Assembly: GCA_028456385.1 (NCBI GenBank)
Contig: JALNQF010000220.1
Span: 1 to 64,000 of the forward strand
DNA length: 64,000 nt
Direction: 5' to 3'
Source: Ophiosphaerella korrae
Lineage: Eukaryota; Ascomycota; Dothideomycetes; Pleosporales; Phaeosphaeriaceae
Below are positions 49,541 to 59,131 of this stretch, one piece after another; position 1 is the first letter of the stretch, and each line of letters begins with the position of its first letter. The position numbers were made by a program, and so were the translations under genes. The notes under the pieces were generated by a model. It had not been told where the DNA came from. It was given only the letters and a program-made list of their open reading frames with translations, and ran no database searches.

Positions 49541-49582
49541 GCAGGGTCATGAAACAGTCAAGCAGGGTCATGAAACGGCCAA
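49541..49582. repeat. Two-copy 21-bp tandem repeat
   Basis: GCAGGGTCATGAAACAGTCA and GCAGGGTCATGAAACGGCCA stand head to tail. Part of a third unit (GGGTCAT) precedes them. Confidence 0.85.
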
Positions 49583-49734
49583 GCAGTGGTAGCCTTGCAA
49601 TGCGGCAATGTGCGCCAACACATAGCCAGCATAGATTGACGTCCACAATGTAGCAAGTGAACCTGCAAGGAACTGTATCAGACTATATTTCAACCCAACT
49701 GGGACTCGACTTACCCTAGACTATCGCGCTGAGC

Positions 49735-50016
49735 TCATTGCTCGAGGCTGATGCTATCTAACTCATGGTCGTGTTTACTGTTAAGGTGATCCCACATAGC
49801 TTTATCAGATCGAAAGCTCTTATGATCCTTGCCTGCTGTGCACTCGCATTGAAAGCAATACCAAACATTTCCGTGGTTATCCGGAGTCCCCAGGCGGGAT
49901 GGTCGTCTTATGTTGGGTACATGCTTTTGGCGCAGGTGTTCGATGATCTCGTTGAGACTGTAAATATGCCCATTGTATTGGCATTTATAGTCATTGCAAG
50001 CGTATAAGTACGGCAT
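49735..50016 (-). CDS. Small protein with two C2H2-like zinc fingers
   Basis: From the ATG at 50016 the product is 93 residues starting MPYLYACNDYKC. The open frame extends 24 codons further upstream but has no ATG there. Finger 1 uses Cys7, Cys12 and a HLRQKH pair. Finger 2 is WYCFQCECTAG...HLNSKHDHE. Such short C2H2 proteins in fungi often bind nucleic acid or are fragments of larger repeat-associated proteins. It is divergent to the gene at 50359, sharing about 340 bp of upstream DNA. An upstream exon cannot be excluded. Confidence 0.6.
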   Translation of the reverse strand: MPYLYACNDYKCQYNGHIYSLNEIIEHLRQKHVPNIRRPSRLGTPDNHGNVWYCFQCECTAGKDHKSFRSDKAMWDHLNSKHDHELDSISLEQ

Positions 50017-50358
50017 AACTGCTTCTTCAGGTAGAACAAGATAGCTTTTCGTTAGCGGGTTCGACCTTCGCAATTTGAGGAGGCGCAAGAGGTCGGGTTC
50101 CCCTCGACATTATGCTTAAGTGCGGGGTGCGGGGTACAGTACAAGGGGGGTGCAGGAAAGGGTGAGTAGTGCGTTCGGTGCACTCGGGCCATAGAAAGTT
50201 ATCGAAGATTCCTTACCTACTCCAAGTTAACGGTGTGAGGTTTTGGTCGGTCCAACCATGTGATAACCCCACTTACTGCGGCACAGCAGAAATCTTGAGA
50301 CCAAAGGGCGCCAACTCGCAAGCTTCGTTGTCAAGCACTATCAACGATTTACGACAGC
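50017..50358. promoter_or_regulatory. Shared upstream region of a divergent gene pair
   Basis: 342 bp between the zinc-finger gene (minus) and the membrane-protein gene (plus). It contains a GTGCGGGG-rich stretch at 50121-50135. No clear TATA box was seen for either side. Confidence 0.35.
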
Positions 50359-51522
50359 ATGGGCTCAACACCGAAAACTAGTGCCCCTGCGTTGAGCGGC
50401 ACTAAATCTTCTTCTCTTCACATTCTCAATGATCCCCCAAGCGGCATGGTCGACATTGTAGTACTTTTTAGCCAGCTAGCCGCATTTCGAAAACAGCAGG
50501 AATATTTTTGCGAGCGATTAAAGGCTGCGAAAATACCGGCGAGAATCTCGACGTTCACTTACGCTTATTCCGCGAACCATGATACTGGTTACCTTACGCG
50601 TGCTGAAGCAGCCGCGGCTCTCTGCCACTTTTTATCCTCAGAGCGCGAGGCCTCCGGAAGAATGAGCGCTCCGATTATTTTCGTTCAGGGTCCGGACAGA
50701 ATAGACTCAATTATCAGGATAATCCTAGGCGACAGCTTTCCTAGGACACGTGCAGGAGAAGAGAACATCAGCAGCATCATTTCCACTCCCATCAAGCGCT
50801 CAACCTTTGGCGTGCTGTACCTCCCTGCTTCCCCCCATACCCACTGCCAACGTTTTCTCGAGACAGTTATATTATCCTCCCTACAAGCGGCCATCATCAT
50901 TGCACTATACGTCTACAAATTCTACTGCGGCAGCTCTTCTGACACGAGCTGGTCGATCCGGTTGGTGGTATCCCGTATTGTAATCTTCGCCCCCATGGCG
51001 TTTACACCAGAGCGCTTTCCTCTCCAGTGGCCATTCCTCTGTCTAGGGATTGAATACATTACTTGGATATCCTATGACTCTCCCGTGGGACAATATTACA
51101 AAGAATCTCTGAAATATGATGTATTGGGTTATTTAATATTAAACTACGGATTCTTAGGACTGGATCAGTTTCATGTTAACAGTAATGATCAGCTACAATG
51201 GTTGTTCATTGTAATCGGAATTTCGGTCACCATCTTAAAGCACTGGCCTCTCGCCACGGTACCTTCGGCCGGCCTACAGGATCTAGCCTTGCTATTAGCA
51301 GTTACTATTACGGCTTTTATGACCTTTAGCGCATGGGTGCATTGGGTCTGGCGGTTTATTTTGAAAGACAGGGAATCTGCAATAGAAAGGAAAGTTAGGT
51401 TGTTGGTACGACGTGCTAGTAATGCGATACCGGTAGATCCTTCGCATGTTATCGTATTTGAAGCCTGTGAGGAGAACAGGAGTGCCTTTATCCTTCAGTA
51501 CTGGGGACGGAAGCCCAGGTAG
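50359..51522 (+). CDS. Membrane protein with degenerate alpha/beta-hydrolase-like N-terminus
   Basis: 387 residues, single uninterrupted exon. Residues 31-160 follow the order of fungal SERAC1-like hydrolase domains: VDIVVLFSQLAAF where the family has DIVFVHGL, IPARISTFTYAYSA for the NARI-x-TYGY strand, APIIFVQGPDRID where the nucleophile elbow (PIIFVxHSLGG) belongs, and IKRSTFGVLYLPASPH for the STYGIIFLGTPH strand. The nucleophile Ser and the HG oxyanion motif are gone; His160 remains. Six hydrophobic spans follow (about 167-188, 199-215, 222-238, 253-270, 280-298, 306-334), then a basic tail. I infer a membrane-bound pseudoenzyme. The fold comparison is by eye. Function is unknown. Confidence 0.72.
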   Translation: MGSTPKTSAPALSGTKSSSLHILNDPPSGMVDIVVLFSQLAAFRKQQEYFCERLKAAKIPARISTFTYAYSANHDTGYLTRAEAAAALCHFLSSEREASGRMSAPIIFVQGPDRIDSIIRIILGDSFPRTRAGEENISSIISTPIKRSTFGVLYLPASPHTHCQRFLETVILSSLQAAIIIALYVYKFYCGSSSDTSWSIRLVVSRIVIFAPMAFTPERFPLQWPFLCLGIEYITWISYDSPVGQYYKESLKYDVLGYLILNYGFLGLDQFHVNSNDQLQWLFIVIGISVTILKHWPLATVPSAGLQDLALLLAVTITAFMTFSAWVHWVWRFILKDRESAIERKVRLLVRRASNAIPVDPSHVIVFEACEENRSAFILQYWGRKPR

Positions 51523-53504
51523 GATTAGGGTATATGAATAATTTGTATCCCTTTTCACGTTTAGTAAATAAGTACTTGCTAAAGGACTTATATGCTACAT
51601 TACACGAATGCGCTATAGGCTTAGTAATAAATAAATTGTTTTACTATGCTAGTAATTATAGTAAAGCGCCCCTAGTGAATTTGAGACATTCTGCTCTGCG
51701 TATAAACATTTTCTATAGAGTAACAACCTGCTCAGCCTACTCTTCAACGTTATAGAGAGCAGTGAAACCTATAAACAGGAAGTGTATGTAGTTTGTAGGA
51801 ATATTGCTGCTTAGAACGGTTACGCTTAGCGCACTAGGCCGTAAAGCTCCGTGCCACTTTTATGACATCTATCTACCACTTCTATTTTCTACGCTAGATA
51901 TTGCAGTAAAGTACTGTCGTAACTGCGGGAGTGGACCACAGTCCTAACGCGCTAATCTTTTTCTAGTCTTGCTTTCTAAAGCGATTGTAGAGCAAACGTG
52001 TAGGGAAAAATCGCAACTGTGTTGTTCCCTTGCAGCTAGTAACAGTAAAGTTGTTTAGTCGGCCTATATAATAAAGCTGCGCGTGACTATTAAAGAACGT
52101 GCTATAATTGCAGTTGAGAATGTATAGTTATGTAATTTCTTGTCTGCGCCTGTGGTTTAGAGTACTTGATATAAGAGAAATAGTGCAAGGGTAATTCTAG
52201 CCGAGACTAAGGGACTCCCTCGGACAGCCCCCGTCACGTGATCTCTTTGTGAGTGTATATTCTCTCCGAATCCTCAAGGGCCTCAACCTTTAAGGATTCA
52301 TCTAATATCAATCCAGCCTGTATATTCTGTCACCTCTTTGCCTGCCTACCAACATGACCTCACAGAAGTCTCCAGACATAGAGTTACTGTCGTTAGCTCT
52401 GTCTGGGGACTCTTGTCATATATGATCTCACAATAGTTGACTATATTAGACGGTAGTTAATTTATCGTTAAGAGTGATTCATTAATTGTGTTGTTTTTCT
52501 TCGTTCTTCCCCTGAAGTATTTGCAGCTAGTCTTTCTGCCAGCTTTCGTCGGCCCTTGTCAGATGAGAGGCATGTACCGATCAGAGACTGCGCAACCAAT
52601 CCATGAGAAATGTGTTAATCTCCTGGCCTCTAGCAAAGGGATGCCGAGAAATTGGCTTGCTGTCGACTCGAGAGAACTCAGCCGAGTCGGCCACAGCGTA
52701 GGTATATAGAGAGAGCGCAAGGCCGGAGATGGAAGGACAGAGATGAATCACTCAGAATAATCTATCAATTCAATCAACTTACTCCACTCAACTCGTTGCA
52801 CTTCAATCACCTTTCAAACCCCTCTCAAATCCGACAACTGTATGCGCAGTGCAACGGCTACTTCGGTCAGCTGCGGATTACAACAAGGATTTCAAGTCTG
52901 ATCTAAAACCTCAGCAAATAAATGCACTGTAGAGCATCGGGGTGAGCTCTGATTGGGCTTCACATGGTTAGCGACTGCCCTTTCCAATAAAGAGCGCGCC
53001 AGGAAACGCTTCTCCGGTTCCGCAGTTCGCTCAACGAGTAGACTTTAGGTGGAGTTTCAGGCATCTCCGTGGTAGCCATTCGGTGCGGGGTTTAGAACTT
53101 TTGGGATTGCGACTGGAACAGCTGGCCTCCCGCCGCACATTGCCAAATCTCACAGGCCCTTTTTACAGCCAAGCTTGTCACATGCCCACTAGTGCCTCTT
53201 ATTGCAGACGGAATGCGCTCTTCTGATGTATAAAAATCTATACACGCAACTTGTGCTGTAACGTTAGGGGGTACATTTCGGACGAGGTGAGTCGGAGCGG
53301 TAAGTCCGCGGTATATGTGGTTGGGAAGCTCCGTTCACATTCACCGATGCGGGAGAACCTGTCTCGGCTTTCTTTTTACATGGCAATTTTGGCTATACGC
53401 ACCCCCGAGAAATCATCTCATAAAAGCTTACATCGTTATTACGTCATCAAACCTTAATCATACCACCGATACGGCACATCTCTCACCCAAACCCCGACCA
53501 CTCC
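51523..53504. other. Intergenic with promoter-like pieces but no gene
   Basis: An AATAAA near 51628 may end the upstream transcript. Around 52236 a CACGTG palindrome is followed by TATATT and a 23-codon open frame at 52353. Around 52715 GTATATAGAGAG is followed by a CT-rich, 5'-UTR-like stretch (52765-52840) without a following gene. These look like promoters separated from their genes, or LTR fragments; no target duplication supports the latter. Confidence 0.4.
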
Positions 53505-53788
53505 TCACTTCTTCCCACCCACACCTTTTCCCCCTGGAACGGCATCATTGCCGCCGCCGCCGCCAGCAAACCCCTTGCTCGCGCTCGCACCCACACTTGC
53601 GTTTTTGTCTCCCGCGGACTGAGCTCTGGCAGCGAAAGAACCGGAGCCAGTGTCTTTGCCGCTTTTTGCCTGCAACGTCTTGATCTTAGTTCAAGGTGAG
53701 CTCGACCGGCCGGTATGGGAAGCATTACTTGCGAAGACTGGATGCGCGAGGCATCGCTCCTGGACATTTGATTCTTGTTTCCGAACAT
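53505..53788 (-). CDS. Seed-maturation-protein (SMP) domain protein, two exons
   Basis: Exon 1 is 53788-53729 and exon 2 is 53669-53505. The 59-bp intron 53728-53670 has GTAATG at its donor and TTGCAG at its acceptor and is in phase 0. The 74-residue product begins MFGNKNQMSRSDASRIQSSQ and joins to AKSGKDTGSGSFAARAQSAG, the two-part SMP motif (ASRIQSSQAK ... FAARAQSAG), then a Gly/Lys-rich tail ending VGGKK. A second in-frame ATG at 53767 could also start the protein. Fungal SMP proteins are small, hydrophilic and associated with stress or conidia. Because of the intron it does not show as one open frame. It has no RIP signs. Confidence 0.9.
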
Positions 53789-54266
53789 TTTAAGGGAATT
53801 ATTCTAATCCAAGTTTGTATTATGGTTAGTGTGCTGAAATCTTTCAGATGCCCGAGTTGAGGTTAGTTTTTGAGCGGAAGGCGTGCTTTTATCGTTATGT
53901 TGAGGGGTAAGCAGCGCGGGACTAATGCATGCATATTTCCTCATAAGTATTAAGTATGCATGCTTGAGGGGTAAGTTCACAGGATATTTATCGGATATCC
54001 TGATTCTTATATATAAAGCATTTCGACGAGTGTGAGCCGGAACGGTTCTAGTTATGAGTGCTACTTCTGCCACTGAGAACATGATCCTCTCCGAGCACTG
54101 AATTAACATCTGAACTTGTTGGTTCATAGCGAGAAGCTATATATTGCCCGAATCGCAGCAGCAACCGCGACTTCGTATCCTTAGCGTCGTTTTTCAATCA
54201 TCTCGAGAGTAAGAGCTGTAACTTTGTAAGATTCGGGAAAGTTTAACAAAAAGTTTAACGTATTCC
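53789..54266. promoter_or_regulatory. Upstream region of the SMP gene with two STRE-like sites
   Basis: Two AGGGG cores in the same context (GAGGGGTAAG) lie at 53903-53907 and 53967-53971, about 115-185 bp upstream of the SMP ATG. AGGGG/CCCCT is the fungal stress-response element, which would suit a stress protein. Palindromic GCATGC blocks lie between and beside them. Confidence 0.5.
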
Positions 54267-54299
54267 ACCACCGAGCTTATCAAACCACCGAGCTTATCA
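54267..54299. repeat. Two-copy 16-17 bp tandem repeat
   Basis: ACCACCGAGCTTATCA occurs twice, one base apart, beside the end of the pogo remnant. Confidence 0.8.
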
Positions 54300-54349
54300 C
54301 TTTTTCTTGGCACTACGAACACCTCATCTTTGGAAGTCAACAACAAACT

Positions 54350-55393
54350 TTACTTAGTACTCCCTACTACTATAATGCTATTATCTGATTCGGAAGTCTC
54401 TTCTTCATCTTCCTGGCACGTTCGCGCGTTGTGCCCAGTCTTCCCACAGTTCCCACAGCGCCGTTGACCTGGCTGAGCCCTTTCATGATTGCCCCCACTA
54501 CGAGCCTTTTTACCCTTCTGCGCAGCTATTAACGCCTCTCCAGCTACCTGTATTGATGCCTCTCCATACTCTGTAGTCCCACCGTGCTGAATTCGCTTTC
54601 TTTTGCGTGAATTTCGCTTAGTTATTACTTCTAATTGCTCTTTAAGCTCTTTCGTACGGGCTTCTTGAAGAACGCTTTCATGTAGCATTAATTTAGCGCC
54701 CTTAATGAGCTAGCGAAGGAAGCCCTGCATAGTAGTAGGTGAGCGATAGAGAGAATTACTCAAGAGCTTTGACTGAGACCCAAACTCGTGCGAATTGCTT
54801 AGAGTCTTCGACTGCTATAGCGTCTCTAATAGTGGGGGCCCTAGCGGGGTACGAATGCGGACATCAAGGCGATCCAGCACATCCTGCGCGTTCAAGGGAA
54901 CAAGTCCTGAAGCCTCAAAGGCCTTCTTACAGTTCTTCTTAATAAACACGTCAAAAAACGTGTCTCTAAAGGCTGGAAGGAAGCCTTCCTTGTTGATGTG
55001 GAAGACGCGTTTCCGTGCCAAGTCTCGTACGCGCTTAGAGTACTTGCGCTTCAGCGGCGAGAAGCACACTACATCAAGTGGCTGGAGGATGTGTGATGAA
55101 TGGGCAGGCATGAAGAGGGTCAGGATCTTGTTTTCAAGGCAGTAGTCCTTGAAATCTTGGTTGAGGTGGCTCTCATGGCCGTCCAAGATGAGCAGCCGGT
55201 ATACCCCTACCTGACGCGACTTTGTATGCGCGTCAAAGCGCTTCAACCACTCTAGGCTAAGTACATTAGTTGTCCAGCCGTTCTCTGAGACTGAGAGCTT
55301 CCAATCAGGCGGTATACCTGCCTCTTCATACCAGGCAGAGATGTGGACGCGTCCTTTGTAGATAATAAACGGTGGGATCGCGTACCCTAACAA
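54350..55393 (-). pseudogene. Pogo/Fot1-type DDE transposase, truncated and with a stop
   Basis: The remaining catalytic core reads LLILDGHESHL (second Asp) and HILQPLDVVCFSPLKRKY (third Asp), 35 residues apart between the two acids, the DD35D spacing of Fot1/pogo enzymes. The first catalytic Asp and the DNA-binding domain are missing because homology starts only at GYAIPPFIIYKG (55390). A TAG at 54815 separates the core from a C-terminal part containing a basic RKRKR block and the CCHC knuckle CGNCGKTGHNARTC. The other copy has Trp at this stop. Terminal inverted repeats were not found. Confidence 0.88.
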
Positions 55394-55832
55394 GTATTAT
55401 TCTCGTACCCACAATGCATCTATGTTACAATCAAACAAACACGCGAGCCATGAGGATCATCAGAAAGGATGAAGCGGGGCTGAACTAGACGCAACATGAG
55501 TCACGTGACCAGAATCCCGCCAAGGGTAGGATCCTAGGAGACAGAAGCGGAATGAGATTCTTAAGATAATGTCAGATATATATTCAGTAGGAACCACCGT
55601 CGTTAGGGCTGTGTGTTCAATTTTGTATTCAGATCGTCTCTTGCACATAGTGCATGCACTATCAAGCGGTTATCAATCAATTAGTTATAACTACTCTATC
55701 TGCGAAAACCAACAAACTGAACCCGCCTTTACACGTGATTCATCACCGCTAGGAAGGTCTTTCACAAAAAACTCCCCCTTGTGTGCTATAGTAGTAAGAA
55801 ATAGCCGTCGAACGTGAGTACTTATATCTCTC
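55394..55832. other. Intergenic
   Basis: It separates the pogo remnant from the DUF6536-type gene. A GTCACGTGAC palindrome lies at 55499-55508. Otherwise nothing was recognised. Confidence 0.5.
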
Positions 55833-58388
55833 CTAACTTTTCTCACCTGCGTACAATTTGCCTTTTTCTAGAGATCTAACCTTTCCGGTTGAGAATGAAC
55901 AGTAACCAATGCCCTCCTCATTCGTCCCAACCACTCCCCATTGTAATTTCTCTAATGCCGCCGCAGAGCCATCGGGGTCTACTCTCTTATTCAAGTGGCA
56001 TGCTGCACTTATTGCCATACTACAGCTGCCCGCTAATGGCATGCCCTTCTTGTAGGGTATATAGCTGGCTACAACCAATACAATAGCCATAACAGACCCT
56101 AGTATAATAGCTGAGAAAATAGCAATGGGAGAGAACCCGCACTTTTTCATAGCGCCATAGAGGGAACGTTGTGAATCTTCGCCATTTGTACTTGTGTAGA
56201 AATCAATAGCAATAAGAAAGATAGATTGAGATACAAGCCAATGTAACGTACCACTCGCGATCATCATTGCGAGACTGAACCGGTATGGTAACTGTAGAAA
56301 ATACGTGGACCGCTGGGCGCCCACCGGCTCTCTGGAAACACGAAGACCTTTCTTCTTGTGGGCATAGGATATCCATTCGTAGGATAGAAGAAAAGATGTG
56401 AACATTGCGTTATAAGCAAAGTAACAGATTGAAACCGCAAGCTGAGCAGAGTTGGCGATTAGAACATTTGGGATCAATCCGTTAGGGAGGCCCTCGATTG
56501 CAGTGCGAGGGTCAACAGCACCAAAACCAACTATTTTAATAGTCCGTAAACCGGGACGGTCGCCAGGAGCGCTACCCCCAACATATTTCAAGGCTTTTTC
56601 AAGGAATACTCCTGTTATAACAAGAGCACTAGTACACCTACTGTTAAGTTAGTTCTCAACAATGCATTTGGGGTGGTGACAAGTAGACTATACAGGAAAA
56701 GGGTAGCCAGTCGACGCTTCTTACTAGCCACTTGTTTCCATCGATAGGTTTTATTACGCCAAATTCGGCTGCAGAGAAATCTTTCCCTTCTTCGAAAATC
56801 TTTGATCGACCAAAGACATATATTCTGAGTGGAGACATCCGTCTTATCAAGAAATGAGGCAACTGCATCGCCTATAGTAGCCAATGGCTCTTCTCGTATG
56901 CCGCAAGCAACGTAGAACATGACGGCCGCTTTAGCTGTAAGAAGTTAGCGCAAAAGCTATGTAGAACCGTTTGTAAGTTGAAGTTAACTTTAATGAGTTC
57001 ATTTTGGGAATTATGGCATTACCGTCTTTACCACCAGAAGGATAAAGATAAGGGAATGCAGTACCAATATGAGCCGTGCAGTTGAATAGATTTGGATTGG
57101 GTCTAGCTTACCGAGAGTCATGATTATGACAATGATCGCTAAAGTTTGACTGAACTGGAGCCTACAACGGGGGGCTACGCGCTGGCTCAAACAGTACTCC
57201 ACGGGGAAACCACCTGTACTTTCGATTGTGTTCATTCCAACTCTCCAGTTGCTTAGATTTTTCCGTAAGTCGCCGATCTTTTCCGAACACCCGAAACTAC
57301 TACATATCCAGTTGTACATATCTGTACTATAGTTGTGGTTTGCTGCGTCTTTGGCATTGTATCTGGTTCCCCAGTAGACATGTGAGCCTTTCATGTATTT
57401 GTTTTGCTCAGGTGTAGGATATTTCTCATTACTTCCAACCAGAAGTAGGTGTTGCCATTTTGATTGTATGAAGGTAGCGTATTGGTCGAGGCATTCTTGC
57501 GATGATAGGTTCGCGAGCTTGCCGGCCTTGAGGTCTTTGTGCAAACTTTGAATCGCGCTATCTGTACCTATATTTATACCACACATGTCAGTCTTCTCTT
57601 GATTCAGACTTTATATTTGAGCTTTCGTACAGTTGCGGCAATCTGTATCTGCACGAAAAGCTTCGCTTACAGCGAAGGCAGAGTAATCATTTGATGAAAA
57701 TGATCCGAAGACCACGGAATTGTAGCTGAAAGCATTACTAATACGTTCCATATGCCCGTAATAGATCTTACAATAAATGTAGTGGTAGAGATGTAAGGGT
57801 AAGTATAGCCCATAAAGATAATCGCTGCTTGCTCAAATGAGGAATATTCCGTATACTGGGTACCCCTATGTCGAGCCATTTTCCTTTAGCGTGCGCTTTA
57901 TCGACTTCACTCCTAGTCGGCGCGGTTAAGCATTGCATACAATAGTTGCTTCCGCTCAGGAGGATAGTGCTTAGGATGTTGATAAGTATGTGAAACCCAA
58001 CATTAAGCCTTTTGATCTGATCACAGTCTCCCTGTTTCAAAAGACCAGGAATTTCACGGGTGGCGCTCCATATGGTAAGCGCTAAGTTGATTAGAAGAAC
58101 AACAATTGCCCATATTCCAAAGTGCAGTGCACCAAATCTCCAACCTGTAAATTTGTCACCGAGCAGCTTTTGCACAAAGGATTTCGTCTTTTCTGGGAAA
58201 GATAGCAACTTCGACGTTGGAGTGCATTTTCGGTCCTTAGTATTGATTTTAGTACTGCTTTTCGCTGGTGATGCTACCAACTCGAGAAATTTGTCGCCGT
58301 CGTCTGGGCTCGGTTGCTGATATGAGTGATTTTGGTTGAAGGCAAACGTAGGCCATCTACGGCCAGTATCTAGCACGCGTTTGAACAT
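55833..58388 (-). pseudogene. DUF6536-type membrane protein, probably inactivated
   Basis: Exon 1 (58388-57772) carries the DUF6536 signature: GWRFGALHFG, a membrane span, GDCDQIKRLN, SNYCMQCLTAPTR, HAKGKWLDIGVPS. A 46-bp intron (57771-57726, GTAAGA...TTTCAG) restores the family motif at the junction (LPLHL-YNSVVF). Exon 2 is then stopped by TAA at 57611-57613, a probable Gln codon, after which the same frame stays open to about 57022. An intron 57022-56935 follows, but its phase does not fit exon 3 by one base. Another likely intron is 56693-56641. The C-terminal exon (56591-55833) has several more membrane spans. With a stop and a phase break, the gene is probably dead. Function of the family is unknown. 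Confidence 0.72.
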
Positions 58389-58880
58389 AATGAAAAGGGA
58401 CCTAGAGGCAGTGTAAACATTCTAAGGCAGTCGACTTCCTATTTACTAGCATCGTTTTGGGGGCCAATACCGGTCAACCCCCGTATTAGTGAGATTAGGG
58501 GCTTTGCACCCGAAAAGTAGCTCAGGATGAAACGGATTTCAAATAACTTTTACATTAGTATTAGGCGCCCATAACGGGGCGTAGAGGCTCTACGTAGTAC
58601 AACCTGCAACGATTCTGTCAGCCAAACACGGGATGACGCGGTCGTTTCTTCATCACTAGCAGGGCGACTTGACTATTACCGAAGGCAACAGGAATGTTGT
58701 AAACAGAAGGCTCTGAGGCACGAATCTTAAAACGACCACCTACGCAGTACACTGTAGGTGAGAGCTGCGTTTCGTCGCTGTTGGACTCTTTAGGGTGATG
58801 TTGTTGGTTATTAATACAGCCCCCCTCTAACGCCCCCCTCTGACTTATACACCATTAGCGAAAACCCTACTACAACACTA
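58389..58880. other. Edge of the gene island
   Basis: GC-balanced sequence without a gene. A tandem C-rich pair (CCCCCCTCTAACGCCCCCCTCT, in two units) lies near 58825-58850. The AT-rich block begins at about 58,880. Confidence 0.5.
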
Positions 58881-59040
58881 ACACTTAATATTTAAATAAA
58901 GGAACAAAATTTTGTAACTATATACTTTCGAGGTACTCTTTTTACGCCCTGTAACTAGAATAGTTTAATCTTACTTTGTTGTTGCATTGTAGTGTACAAA
59001 AGTTAGGGTGCTTTTAGCTGTAAGGAGGGCGCTATACTAC

Positions 59041-59131
59041 TCTAAATTTTAACGACAAAACTACGCCTAACTTAGATTTTAACAACACCCTAAGCCTAAT
59101 CTAGATTTTAAAGACACTACTAAGCCTAATT
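59041..59131. repeat. Three-copy 30-bp tandem repeat
   Basis: Units like TTAGATTTTAACAACACC followed by TAAGCCTAAT. C/T differences between units are consistent with RIP. Confidence 0.7.

Larger units (their letters stand above)
48117..49734. other. Intergenic with two short tandem repeats
   Basis: No gene recognised. The 120-codon minus frame at 48918-49280 has biased Ser/Phe content and no family match, so I leave it uncalled. Confidence 0.5.

Noticed and set aside
52612..52847. Possible solo LTR (TGT...ACA ends, TATA-like box, CT-rich tail)
   Set aside because: The flanking pentamers do not match and no partner LTR is in the window.
53315..53683. 122-codon plus-strand open frame
   Set aside because: It is antisense to exon 2 of the SMP gene, whose spliced product matches the SMP motif.
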